In this document: one piece after another, positions 47,435-58,528 of the stretch
Numbering within the stretch: position 1 is the stretch's first letter
Layout of the letters: the number at the start of each line of letters is the position of its first letter
Origin: Clostridiales bacterium
GTDB lineage: Bacteria; Bacillota; Clostridia; Christensenellales; HGM11417
Length of the DNA: 62,727 nt
Assembly: GCA_012519285.1 (NCBI GenBank)
Contig: JAAYQN010000017.1
Coordinates: forward strand, 1-62,727
Reading direction: 5' to 3'
The notes under the pieces: model-generated
What the model saw: the letters and a program-made list of their open reading frames with translations, nothing else
The model's database searches: none
Told to the model about the DNA's origin: nothing
Made by a program: the position numbers and the translations under genes

Positions 47435-48318
47435 TAAAGGACTCAATTTGCAAGGCTTTGATCCTTGACGACAGGGTGCAGGTCATCGCCATAAAATCCA
47501 CTGAAATGGTAGGCGAGGCAATAAGGACCCATAACCTCTCGCCGGTGTGCGCCGCCGCGCTGGGAAGGACGCTCTCCATCGCAGCCATGATGGCGACGGA
47601 CCTTAATGGCGAGGGGGAAAACCTCTCCATAACCATAAAGGGCGACGGCCCCATAGGCAGCATCGTGGCAGCGTGCGACGGCGCGCTCAACGTGCGCGGC
47701 TACGTGGACAATCCGCAACTTGAGCTGCCGCTCAAAGAAAACGGCAAGCTGGACGTTTCTCGCGCGGTTGGAAAGGGCAAGATCACGGTCATTCAGGACA
47801 TGGGCCTAAAGGCGCCCTATGTGGGCGTGTCAGACATAGTATCGGGAGAGATAGCCGAGGATTTCGCCCGCTACTTTTTTACTTCCCTCCAGCAGCCTAC
47901 CGCTGTGGCGCTGGGCGTGCTGATAGAGAGAGACCTTTCCTGCTTCTCGGCGGGCGGGGTTATAATAAGGTTTATGCCCGATTGCCCCGAGGAGGCCGTC
48001 GGCAAGGCGGAAGAGCTTGCCGCAAAGCTCGGCGAGATAAGCAGGCTGATGAAGGATTTGTCGGCGAGGCAATTTATCGTTGATTTTTTCGGCGGTTGCG
48101 GCATAAGATATACGGATGAGCTTTTTCCCAAATACCGCTGCAAATGCGGTAGGCAGGTGACAGACAGGGTTATCCTCTCCATGGGAAGGGAGGAAGCCTT
48201 TAAGACGCTCGACGAGCAGGGAGAGCTCGCCGCGATTTGCCATTTTTGCAACAAACAATACAGATACGGCAGAGAGCAGGTCAAAGCGCTCTTTGACTAC
48301 TTGGGAGGTTTACCATAA
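47431..48318 (+). CDS. hslO: Hsp33 redox-regulated chaperone
   Basis: IKGDGPIGSIVAACDG, GYVDNP, C-terminal zinc site CKCG...CHFC. Confidence 0.96.
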   Translation: MIKDSICKALILDDRVQVIAIKSTEMVGEAIRTHNLSPVCAAALGRTLSIAAMMATDLNGEGENLSITIKGDGPIGSIVAACDGALNVRGYVDNPQLELPLKENGKLDVSRAVGKGKITVIQDMGLKAPYVGVSDIVSGEIAEDFARYFFTSLQQPTAVALGVLIERDLSCFSAGGVIIRFMPDCPEEAVGKAEELAAKLGEISRLMKDLSARQFIVDFFGGCGIRYTDELFPKYRCKCGRQVTDRVILSMGREEAFKTLDEQGELAAICHFCNKQYRYGREQVKALFDYLGGLP

Positions 48319-48329
48319 AGAGCTCGACA

Positions 48330-49994
48330 GTGCAAAAAACCAAAGTTGTGTCCTTTGAGAGGGACGCGGGCTTTTTCTACAGGCTGTCGCAAAAGTCAAT
48401 GGAAAAGGGCGACATGGCCGAGGGCATCTATTACCTTCGCAAGGCGGCGAGCAGGGCGAAAGGCGACAGCTCCTACGCCATAGAGCTTGCAAAGGCTCTC
48501 TCCGCGGTTTCCCAGTATGACCAGTCCAACCTCATTTACCTTAGGCTTCTCGCGAAGGGCGTAAAGGAGGGAAAGTGCTGCTTCGGCCTTTCCCAGAACC
48601 TGTATTTTTTAAACGACCTCGAGCACTCGCTCTATTACCTCAACCTCTTCATGGACAAATACTCGGACGGCTACTACGACGACGAGGAAGAGGAGTATAT
48701 AGAGATAGCGGAGGAGGACGGCGAATACGGCAGCTTTAACATAGTTTACCCGCCCGAAAAGCGCGACATGGGCGACGTGGTGGACACCGCCATCTCGTAC
48801 ATGAGGGCGGGGATGCTGATTAAGGCCGAAAACCTCCTCTCCACCGTGCCCAAGGGCAACCCCGACTACCTGTACGCGAGGAACAACATGGCGCTGTGCA
48901 GGTTCTTCCTCAACGACTTCGCGGGCGTGGAGGAATACTGCAGCGAGGTTCTCGCGCATGACCCCGGCAACGTCTTCGCGCTGTGTACCCTCACCTCGAT
49001 GAGCTATTTTCTGCAGAGGACGGCGCAGACCCAGCGCCTGCGCGACAGGCTGCTCGGGATAAAGACCGATGACCTGACCGACCTTTTCAAGATAGCCACT
49101 ACGCTGTGCGAGATAAAGGAGCACGAGCTGGGCTTAAAGTATTTAAAGCGCCTGCTCGCGCTCAAGCCTTACGACATCAACATAATGTTTTTGACGGCCA
49201 TAGCACACTACAATACCGGCGACCTAAAGTCCTCGGTTAACATGTTTCTCGAGATATTGAGGCTCAACGAGAGAAACCACGCCGCCAGGTATTACCTGAG
49301 GCTGATAAACCAGATATCTCGCGAGGGCGACGCCGTAAAGAGTTTTTTCCAGCCTCTTGAATACGTGTGCCAGGTGCCCTACGGCGAGATGCTCTCGCGG
49401 ATAAAGGCGATCAAGGAGCTCACCGCAAAAAAGGTGAGGGAGCAGATAGGCGATCAGCAATTTATCGAGCTGTGCGACTGGGCGTTTACGCTGGACGACT
49501 TCAAGCTGCACGGCATAGTGATAAATAAGCTCTCGGCGGTGATGAACGAGAGGATAACGGAGTTTCTCAGGGAAAAGCTCATCGACCCCCTTATAAAGTA
49601 CAAGGACAAGGAGCTGATACTCGAGAACTTTATGCTAAAGGCAGTTCCCCCTTCCTACGACGTCAGCGTGGGCTACATCATAAGGAAATTGTCGCCCATC
49701 GTGGAAAAACCCAAGCGGGAGGAAAAACCCTATTATGCGGCCTATGTCGCCGCCTTCGTCAAGCTGGCGCTGTATTTCCCCGACGGCAGCTTGAACGCCG
49801 CCCTCTACCGAAGCTACCGCGAGGTGCTGCAAAAGGCAATGGACGCCAGCAGGCTGGGCAGCAAAAACCTCATCGCCGCCGCGATAGCCTACCTTAGCGG
49901 CAAGCCTTCCGCCCGCGCCAAAAAGAACGTCTGCAAGCTCTTCTGCGTTGACCAAAAGAGCTTAGGCGGCTGCTTAAAGCTTCTGGAGGCTTAG
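48330..49994 (+). CDS. TPR-repeat protein
   Basis: Helical TPR-like repeats (KAENLLSTVPKGNPDYLYARNNMALCRFFLNDFAGVEEYCSEVL...). Confidence 0.7.
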   Translation: MQKTKVVSFERDAGFFYRLSQKSMEKGDMAEGIYYLRKAASRAKGDSSYAIELAKALSAVSQYDQSNLIYLRLLAKGVKEGKCCFGLSQNLYFLNDLEHSLYYLNLFMDKYSDGYYDDEEEEYIEIAEEDGEYGSFNIVYPPEKRDMGDVVDTAISYMRAGMLIKAENLLSTVPKGNPDYLYARNNMALCRFFLNDFAGVEEYCSEVLAHDPGNVFALCTLTSMSYFLQRTAQTQRLRDRLLGIKTDDLTDLFKIATTLCEIKEHELGLKYLKRLLALKPYDINIMFLTAIAHYNTGDLKSSVNMFLEILRLNERNHAARYYLRLINQISREGDAVKSFFQPLEYVCQVPYGEMLSRIKAIKELTAKKVREQIGDQQFIELCDWAFTLDDFKLHGIVINKLSAVMNERITEFLREKLIDPLIKYKDKELILENFMLKAVPPSYDVSVGYIIRKLSPIVEKPKREEKPYYAAYVAAFVKLALYFPDGSLNAALYRSYREVLQKAMDASRLGSKNLIAAAIAYLSGKPSARAKKNVCKLFCVDQKSLGGCLKLLEA

Positions 49995-50801
49995 ATGGCG
50001 CTCATCGATTTCGACGCAAATTATGAGGGATTCGTCAGGGAATGGGCAAAGAAGAACGCGGAAAAGCTCAGGGAAGGCGATGACCCTTCCGTTTACTCAG
50101 GCGAGATATACGAGCAGTGGCTTAGTCTGCCCATTGAAGAGGCGGGCGGCCTCTCGCCAAAAGAGTACTTCTGCAGGCTCACCCCGCCCCAGGCGGTTGA
50201 CATGCTCAAGGGATACCGCGCCGCGGGCGTCACCGTGCCCATGCCGCTGGTGGACAGGCTTGCGGAAGACGACTGCGAGGGCCTGCTCAAGGGGCTTTTA
50301 AACGACGAGGACGAGCAGACCTTCGCGATAGCTGCCAGCCTGCTCGAGGAGCGCCAGAGCGGCGCCCACATGGGAAAGCTCATAGAAAAGCTGCTCGACT
50401 CACGCTCGGGAGACGGCGTCAAGGGCCTCGCGATAGAGTTTTTGTCAAGCCACGCCGACGATGTCAAGGAAGAGCTGCTCTCCCGCGCGGGCAAAAGCCT
50501 TGAGGGCGACATGCTCATCGCCGATGTGCTGGTGCATTGCAAGGGCGACGACAGGATATATCAGCTTCTCGTCAGGCTTTTTCTCTCCGAAAAGGACAAT
50601 CCCCTGTACTCTTCCTACCTCGGGATGTATGAGGATGAGAGGGCGCTGCCTCTGCTCATGAAGAGGATAAACCACCCCGAGGTGGGCTACGTGGAATTTT
50701 TGGAGCTGCGCAACGCCATAGAGAGACTGGGCGGGGATCCCATCCCCGACAGGGATTTCGGGTTCGATCCCGACTACAGGCTTATTAAAGGCATAAAATA
50801 G
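49995..50801 (+). CDS. hypothetical protein with HEAT-like repeats
   Basis: Helical repeat pattern; one base downstream of the TPR gene stop. Confidence 0.55.
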   Translation: MALIDFDANYEGFVREWAKKNAEKLREGDDPSVYSGEIYEQWLSLPIEEAGGLSPKEYFCRLTPPQAVDMLKGYRAAGVTVPMPLVDRLAEDDCEGLLKGLLNDEDEQTFAIAASLLEERQSGAHMGKLIEKLLDSRSGDGVKGLAIEFLSSHADDVKEELLSRAGKSLEGDMLIADVLVHCKGDDRIYQLLVRLFLSEKDNPLYSSYLGMYEDERALPLLMKRINHPEVGYVEFLELRNAIERLGGDPIPDRDFGFDPDYRLIKGIK

Positions 50802-50805
50802 CTGC

Positions 50806-51363
50806 ATGATTTACCTCGCTTCCCAGTCTCCCCGCAGGCGGGAGCTGATGAAAAAGGTAACCCAAAATTTCGAGTGCGTAAGCCCCTGCGCCGAAGAGAT
50901 AAAGGGGAAAAGCGGCTTTTCCCCAAAAAAGTTGGCGCTCTCAAACGCCAGGCTGAAGGCGCTTTCCGCCTACGAAAAGTATGGCGGCACCTGCGTGGGG
51001 GCGGACACCATCGTGGTGCTGGGGGAAAAGGTGCTGGAAAAGCCCTCGGGCAGGGAAGAGGCGCTTCGCATGCTCAAGGAGCTTTCGGGCAAGACCCACA
51101 AGGTGATAACGGCGGTATGCGTCAAAAACCGCAAATTCGAGATTTCAGACAGCTGCACCTCATACGTAACCTTCAACGAGCTCGACGAGGAATTCATAGA
51201 GCAATACGTCGACAGCGGCAGGGCCTATGACAAGGCGGGCGCCTACGGCATACAGGACACCGACAACCTGGTAAAGGCGCTGCGCGGAAGCAGGGCGAAC
51301 GTCATCGGCTTTCCCGTTAGGATGGCGAAGAGGATGCTCAAAGAGGCGGGGGCTTTGGAATAA
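50806..51363 (+). CDS. maf: Maf-family nucleoside triphosphate pyrophosphatase
   Basis: LASQSPRRRELM, VGADTIVVLGEKVLEKP, YDKAGAYGIQ. Confidence 0.95.
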   Translation: MIYLASQSPRRRELMKKVTQNFECVSPCAEEIKGKSGFSPKKLALSNARLKALSAYEKYGGTCVGADTIVVLGEKVLEKPSGREEALRMLKELSGKTHKVITAVCVKNRKFEISDSCTSYVTFNELDEEFIEQYVDSGRAYDKAGAYGIQDTDNLVKALRGSRANVIGFPVRMAKRMLKEAGALE

Positions 51364-51379
51364 CATAAGAGGAAAGATT

Positions 51380-52378
51380 ATGTCTGTTTTGGTCGCCATG
51401 GATTTGGGGACGTCCTGCACGTCCGTATACAAGCAGGGCTTCGGCCTTGTGCTTAGGGAGCCCACCATCGCCGCCGCGAGCAAGAGCGGGGGCGAATGGT
51501 ACTACGGGCAGGACGCCAAGAGGCTCATCGGCAAGACGACGGAAAGCCTGTCCATCATCTTTTCCGTGTGCGAAGGCACTGTGGTTGATGTCGAGGCGGC
51601 ATCAAAGCTGATAAGGCACTTCCTCTCCAAGGTGATAAAGAAGAGCTTTTTCAAGCAGAGCGTAACCCTGCTTCTCACCGTCCCCTGCGGGCTGCTCCCC
51701 GAGGAAAGGGCATACCTTGAGGAAGCCGCCTTCAGGGCGGGCATAAGGGAGGTCTACCTGATAGAGGCGCCGATAGCGTCGGCGCTGGGCGCAGGCGAGC
51801 ATATAGACAAGGATGCCCCGCTCTTTGTGGCGGACATAGGCGGAGGCGTGACCGACATCGCCGCGGTATCGCTCGAGGGTATAATCTCAGGCTGCAGCTT
51901 AAACGTGGGCGGCGGCAACATCGACACAGGCATAATAGATTACCTGAAGGAAGAGCACGGGCTAAAAGTGGGCCTTCTCTCCGCCGAAAAGATAAAGGTG
52001 CAGATAGCCAGCCTTTACCCCAACGACAACACCAGCATGATGATAAACGGCAGGTCTGTGGAGACGGGCAGCCCCGAATCCATGCTGCTGTCTTCCAAGA
52101 ACATCAACCCCATACTCGAGTACTTTTACGGCAAGATACTCGACGCCATGGAAGCCGTTTTAAACTCCCTGCCCCCCGAGGTTTGCGCAGAGGTGAGCGA
52201 GAGGGGCGCATACTTGTGCGGCGGGGCAAGCTCTGTGCTGGGCTTTGACAAGTTTGCCTACAAGCGGCTGCAGATCCCCGTAAAAATCTGCGATGAGCCG
52301 TCGTACACCACAATTTTGGGCGCGGGCAGAATCCTCGCCGACAGGAAGCTGTTTGAAAAGTACGCGGGGCTGAGATAG
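51380..52378 (+). CDS. MreB-like actin-fold protein
   Basis: MDLGTSCTSVY, IEAPIASALGAG, ADIGGGVTDIAAVSL, AYLCGGASSVLGF. Confidence 0.85.
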   Translation: MSVLVAMDLGTSCTSVYKQGFGLVLREPTIAAASKSGGEWYYGQDAKRLIGKTTESLSIIFSVCEGTVVDVEAASKLIRHFLSKVIKKSFFKQSVTLLLTVPCGLLPEERAYLEEAAFRAGIREVYLIEAPIASALGAGEHIDKDAPLFVADIGGGVTDIAAVSLEGIISGCSLNVGGGNIDTGIIDYLKEEHGLKVGLLSAEKIKVQIASLYPNDNTSMMINGRSVETGSPESMLLSSKNINPILEYFYGKILDAMEAVLNSLPPEVCAEVSERGAYLCGGASSVLGFDKFAYKRLQIPVKICDEPSYTTILGAGRILADRKLFEKYAGLR

Positions 52379-52498
52379 CGCAGGCAAAGGCTTATTGCAG
52401 CATAAGGCCCTATTTTCTCGCTCCTCACAAATTTCTCAACCCGCCATAAAACGCTTGCAAAAATAGCGGCGCTTATGCTATAATTTTTTAGCGAATGC

Positions 52499-52573
52499 GC
52501 CCTCATAGTCTAGGGGTCAGGACATCGCCCTCTCACGGCGAAGACAGGGGTTCGATTCCCCTTGAGGGTACCA
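52499..52573 (+). tRNA. tRNA-Glu(CTC)
   Basis: Acceptor GCCCTCA/TGAGGGT (G-U at 1:72), anticodon loop CTCTCAC, encoded CCA. Confidence 0.9.
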
Positions 52574-52576
52574 TTT

Positions 52577-52616
52577 AAACCATTGAATGGTTGAATAACC
52601 GTTCAATGGTTTTTGC
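52577..52616 (+). terminator. terminator of tRNA-Glu
   Basis: AACCATTGAATGGTT-GAAT-AACCGTTCAATGGTT followed by TTT. Confidence 0.8.
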
Positions 52617-52764
52617 TATTTAAGGGTTTTTAATCATTTTTTGCAAAATATTTTATCAAGGCAAATCAAAATCTCAAAATTTTAATTTTTTTCAGCAAAA
52701 AGGATTTGAATATGTAAATTAGGTGTATTTTCTAAAAAGTTTTCACAGGTTCCTAATTGAAAAG

Positions 52765-52870
52765 CGCGTTTAACAGCGTTGCTGGAAATAACTTTATGTC
52801 GGAATAGATAGTATCGGCGACTATGCGTTTAATTGGTGCACGGGATTAGCAAATAATAACATGTGTTTAC
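52765..52870 (+). pseudogene. decayed BspA-like LRR fragment
   Basis: LLEITLCRN in one frame, then DSIGDYAFNWCTGLANNN in another: a frameshifted LRR_5 repeat remnant. Confidence 0.5.
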
Positions 52871-53055
52871 TATTAAAAAAAATTACACAATGATGGTGTG
52901 GATAATTACTTTTTCTGTTTACATTTTTATGGTGTCCTGATACAACTCATAAGATCTATGAGAATGTTTTTTGAATATGTGGCACTTTTATATAGCCAAA
53001 GCACGCCGGGCGGTGCAATTTTTTTCGTTTTTTCAAAAAAATTTCTAATTAGCGC

Positions 53056-53085
53056 TTGACAACGAAGACGCCTTTGTGGTAACAT
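53056..53085 (+). promoter_or_regulatory. promoter of ilv leader
   Basis: TTGACA (53056-53061), 18-nt spacer, TAACAT (53080-53085). Confidence 0.7.
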
Positions 53086-53111
53086 ATTAAAAAAAGAAAA
53101 ACGGTGCTTTA

Positions 53112-53219
53112 ATGAACGGCGCAATCGGCTTTTTGGCAATCGTACTACTTATTATAGTAAGCGTTATCGTGCTTAGCGGTAACGTAGTTGCGGTTTTGCC
53201 AAAAAAGTCGGTTGTATAG
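53112..53219 (+). CDS. putative Ile/Leu/Val-rich leader peptide (35 aa, absent from the ORF track)
   Basis: MNGAIGFLAIVLLIIVSVIVLSGNVVAVLPKKSVV*; 19 of 35 residues are I, L or V; lies between a promoter and an intrinsic terminator upstream of ilvB. Confidence 0.65.
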   Translation: MNGAIGFLAIVLLIIVSVIVLSGNVVAVLPKKSVV

Positions 53220-53249
53220 TGGCTTAAAGACAAGGGGATTATACAATCA

Positions 53250-53278
53250 GACCTACGGTAAAACCGTAGGTCTTTTTT
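53250..53278 (+). terminator. attenuator terminator upstream of ilvB
   Basis: GACCTACGG-TAAAA-CCGTAGGTC followed by T6. Confidence 0.85.
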
Positions 53279-53375
53279 AATAGGAGAGCATTGGAAAACG
53301 AGTGCTTTTTCCTCTGCTTATAAGCATAAGATATTGCAAAGTATGCCATAGAATATCATCAAAAGGAGCTTACCG

Positions 53376-55043
53376 ATGAAGTTAAGCGGAGCGGCAATTA
53401 TCATTCAGACCCTGATAGAGCAAGGGGTTGACACCGTCTTCGGCTATCCCGGGGGCGCGGTGCTCAACATCTACGATGAGCTTTACAAGGCTCAGGACAA
53501 GATAAGGCACTACATAACCTGCCACGAGCAGGGGGCCACGCACGCCGCCGACGGCTACGCGAGGGTGAGCGGCAAGTGCGGCGTTGTGATAGCCACGAGC
53601 GGCCCCGGAGCCACCAATTTGGTCACGGGAATAGCCAACGCATACCTCGATTCCACCCCCCTCGTCGCCATAACGGGCAACGTGGCGCTGTCGCTCATCG
53701 GCAGGGACAGCTTTCAGGAAGTGGACATAACGGGCATCACCATGCCCATAACCAAACACAACTACATGGTAAAAGACGTAAACAAGCTCGCCGACATCGT
53801 GAGGGAGGCGCTTGAGATCGCGGCCAGCGGCAGACCCGGCCCGGTGCTCATAGACGTTCCCAAGGATATCCAGCAAGCTCAGACGGAGTTTAAACCGGGT
53901 GAAAAGGTGATTCCCAAGAGACAGAGCAGGCTGCGCGGGGCAGATTTTGACAAGGTGGTCGAGACCATAGACAAATCCTCAAAGCCTTTCATTTACGTAG
54001 GCGGCGGGGCTGTGATAGCCGACGCCACGTCTGAGCTACAGGAATTTGCCGACCTCATCGACGCGACCGTCGGCAGCAGCATGATGGGCATAACCGCCAT
54101 GCCGGCGGGCCATCCCAAGTTCCTCGGCATGACGGGCATGCACGGCAAATACGCCTCATCCATGGCGATGGCAAAAAGCGACCTCATCATCGCAGTCGGC
54201 GCCCGCTTCTCCGACAGGGCGACGGGTAACAAGAAGGAGTTCTCCAACGGCAAAAAGATCATACATATCGACATCGACCCCGCCGAGATAAACAAAAACA
54301 TCCCCGTCTACGCCTCGCTGGTCGGCGACGTCAAGGAAATTCTGCGCAGGCTCATTTCCGCAGTGTCAAAGTGCGACAGGTCGGCATGGCACGATGAGAT
54401 AGACCAGATAAAGAGAAGCCCCGACAGCAGGCTGGAGATGGGCAAAGGCAGGCTCAACCCTCAGACAGTCATCGAAACCATAAGGAAATACACTTCCGAC
54501 GACGACGTCATCGTCACCGACGTCGGCCAGCACCAGATGTGGACATCTCAGTATTACAGCTTCAAAAAGCCCAGGACTTTTGTCACCTCGGGCGGCCTGG
54601 GGGCCATGGGTTTCGGCTTCGGCGCCGCCATGGGCTCCTGTATCGGAAGGGGCGGCAAAAAGACCGTCCTCATAACCAGTGACGGCAGCTTCCACATGAA
54701 CATGAACGAGCTCGCAACGGCGGTCACCTATAACCTTCCCATAATGGTAGTCATCTTAAACAACAGCGTGCTTGGCATGGTTCGCCAGTGGCAGACGCTT
54801 TTTTTCGGAAAGCGTTATTCTCAGACCACGCTGGACAGAAAGACCGACTACGTCAAGCTCGCCCAAGCGTTCGGCGCAAGGGGCATAAAGGTGGAAAAGA
54901 TAGAGGAGCTCGAGCCCGCCATCAGGCAGGCGTATGAGGCAGAAAGCCCCATCGTCATCGAGGCGGTCATTGACAGGGATGAAAAAGTTCTCCCGATGAT
55001 TCCCCCCGGCGGGACAATTAAGGATATAATAGTCAAGGCATAA
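53376..55043 (+). CDS. ilvB: acetolactate synthase large subunit
   Basis: GVDTVFGYPGGAVLNIYDEL, ThDP domains, neighbouring ilvN. Confidence 0.97.
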   Translation: MKLSGAAIIIQTLIEQGVDTVFGYPGGAVLNIYDELYKAQDKIRHYITCHEQGATHAADGYARVSGKCGVVIATSGPGATNLVTGIANAYLDSTPLVAITGNVALSLIGRDSFQEVDITGITMPITKHNYMVKDVNKLADIVREALEIAASGRPGPVLIDVPKDIQQAQTEFKPGEKVIPKRQSRLRGADFDKVVETIDKSSKPFIYVGGGAVIADATSELQEFADLIDATVGSSMMGITAMPAGHPKFLGMTGMHGKYASSMAMAKSDLIIAVGARFSDRATGNKKEFSNGKKIIHIDIDPAEINKNIPVYASLVGDVKEILRRLISAVSKCDRSAWHDEIDQIKRSPDSRLEMGKGRLNPQTVIETIRKYTSDDDVIVTDVGQHQMWTSQYYSFKKPRTFVTSGGLGAMGFGFGAAMGSCIGRGGKKTVLITSDGSFHMNMNELATAVTYNLPIMVVILNNSVLGMVRQWQTLFFGKRYSQTTLDRKTDYVKLAQAFGARGIKVEKIEELEPAIRQAYEAESPIVIEAVIDRDEKVLPMIPPGGTIKDIIVKA

Positions 55044-55057
55044 AAAGGAGCAAAAAG

Positions 55058-56642
<1,585 letters not shown>

Positions 56643-56855
56643 AGCCGTCGTCTCTTTAAGGCCATTTTTAAAAAAATCTTAACTCGAAAAAGGGGAAATG
56701 GACGAAAAACCGCGTCCAATGGCTTGGTTATACCGAATTACGGCAGGGTTTTTGTGAAAAGTTTAAGTCAGACTTCAATAAAAATACTTTTTGACGACAA
56801 ATATTTTAGCCTTGACGAATATAGATTTAAAATAACGGGAAAATCGAGGTGCCTT

Positions 56856-58511
56856 ATGAATTCTGAAAGCGTAAAAGCAGGGGCGGAGCGCGCGCCGCAC
56901 CGCTCCCTGATGAAGGCGGCGGGCCTTTCCGACAGGCAGATTGGCAGGCCACTCATCGGGATAGTAAACTCATTTAGCGAGATAGTGCCCGGTCACGCCC
57001 ACCTTCAGACAATTGCCAGGGCGGTGAAGGACGGCGTTCTCGCCGCCGGGGGCACGCCTCTGGAGTTCAACACAATTGCGGTATGCGACGGCATTGCCAT
57101 GGGGCATGAGGGCATGCGCTACTCTCTCTGCACGAGGGAGCTTATCGCCGACTGCGTGGAATGCATGGTGAGGGCTCACCGCTTCGACGGCTTGGTATTC
57201 ATCCCGAGCTGCGACAAGATAGTGCCGGGGATGCTGATGGCGGCGGTGAGGCTCAACCTCCCATCCATTTTCATTTGCGGCGGCCCCATGCTTTCGATAA
57301 GGGACCGTCAGGGAAGGTTTCTTGACCTCAACAGCGTGTTCGAGGCGGTGGGGGCTTTTAAGGCGGGCGCCATCGCCGAGGAGGAGCTGCGCGAGATAGA
57401 GGACAGCGCCTGCCCCACCTGCGGCTCCTGCTCGGGGATGTTCACCGCCAATTCCATGAACTGCCTAACCGAGGTAATCGGGCTGTCGCTGCCGGGCGCC
57501 GCCACCGTTCCCGCGGTGTACTCCAAGAGGATAAGGCTTGCCAAGCAGACGGGCGAGAGGATAGTGGAGCTTGTAAGGGAAGGGGTTACGGTAAGGCAGA
57601 TAGTTACCGAGCGCTCGGTCAAAAACGCCATAATCGCCGACATGGCGCTGGGCTGCTCCACCAACACCATTCTGCACCTTGACGCAATCTGCGACGAGGC
57701 GGGAATACATTTTGACCTTTCTATAGTGAACCAGATAAGCGAGAGCACCCCCAACATCTGCAAGCTCGCCCCCGCGGGAAGCCATCACGTGCAGGACTTC
57801 GACGCCGCGGGCGGAATACAGGCGCTCCTGAAGGAGCTGGGCGAGCTCATAGATACAGGCTGCCTCACCGTCTCGGGAACAGTGGCGCAGAACCTCGAAA
57901 AGGTAAAATACATTGGCAGAGAGGTCATAAGGTCTAAGGACGACCCCTATTCAAAGACGGGAGGCCTCGCCGTGCTGTACGGCAACCTCGCAGAGAGAGG
58001 TGCCGTAGTCAAGAGGAGCGCCGTCGCCCCCGACATGCTGCGCTTTACGGGTAAGGCGAGGGTGTTTGACGGCGAGGAGCAGGCGATTGAGGCCATCTAC
58101 GGAGGGAAGATACAAAAGGGCGACGTAGTGGTCATCCGCTACGAGGGTCCCGCAGGCGGCCCAGGCATGAGGGAGATGCTTTCCCCCACTTCCGCCATCG
58201 CCGGCATGGGGCTCGACGCCGACGTGGCGCTGATTACCGACGGCAGGTTTTCGGGCGCCACGAGGGGCGCTGCGATAGGCCACGTCTCCCCCGAGGCCGC
58301 GGACGACGGCCTAATCGCTTACGTCGAGGAAGGAGACCATATCGAGATAAACATTCCCGAATACAAGCTCAACCTCCTCGTAGACGAGGATACCATACAA
58401 AAGAGGAGGGGCGCCGGGAAAAAGCCCCCAGAAAGGGAGCTTACAGGGTACCTTGCCAGATACGCCAGGCTGGTCAGCTCGGCTGACAGCAGGACGGTGT
58501 TTAAGAAATAA
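56856..58511 (+). CDS. ilvD: dihydroxy-acid dehydratase
   Basis: [54 protein letters not shown]; start refined from 56724. Confidence 0.97.
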   Translation: MNSESVKAGAERAPHRSLMKAAGLSDRQIGRPLIGIVNSFSEIVPGHAHLQTIARAVKDGVLAAGGTPLEFNTIAVCDGIAMGHEGMRYSLCTRELIADCVECMVRAHRFDGLVFIPSCDKIVPGMLMAAVRLNLPSIFICGGPMLSIRDRQGRFLDLNSVFEAVGAFKAGAIAEEELREIEDSACPTCGSCSGMFTANSMNCLTEVIGLSLPGAATVPAVYSKRIRLAKQTGERIVELVREGVTVRQIVTERSVKNAIIADMALGCSTNTILHLDAICDEAGIHFDLSIVNQISESTPNICKLAPAGSHHVQDFDAAGGIQALLKELGELIDTGCLTVSGTVAQNLEKVKYIGREVIRSKDDPYSKTGGLAVLYGNLAERGAVVKRSAVAPDMLRFTGKARVFDGEEQAIEAIYGGKIQKGDVVVIRYEGPAGGPGMREMLSPTSAIAGMGLDADVALITDGRFSGATRGAAIGHVSPEAADDGLIAYVEEGDHIEINIPEYKLNLLVDEDTIQKRRGAGKKPPERELTGYLARYARLVSSADSRTVFKK

Positions 58512-58528
58512 CCATCTGGAGTAAAATT

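Noticed and set aside
52574-53375. Looked for a T-box or other riboswitch upstream of ilvB
   Set aside because: No AGGGTGGNACCGCG T-box sequence or specifier-loop architecture seen; a leader-peptide attenuator fits better.
56856-56890. Possible cre site at the ilvD start (TGAAAGCGTAAAAG)
   Set aside because: Mismatches the consensus at three conserved positions in the right half; within coding sequence.
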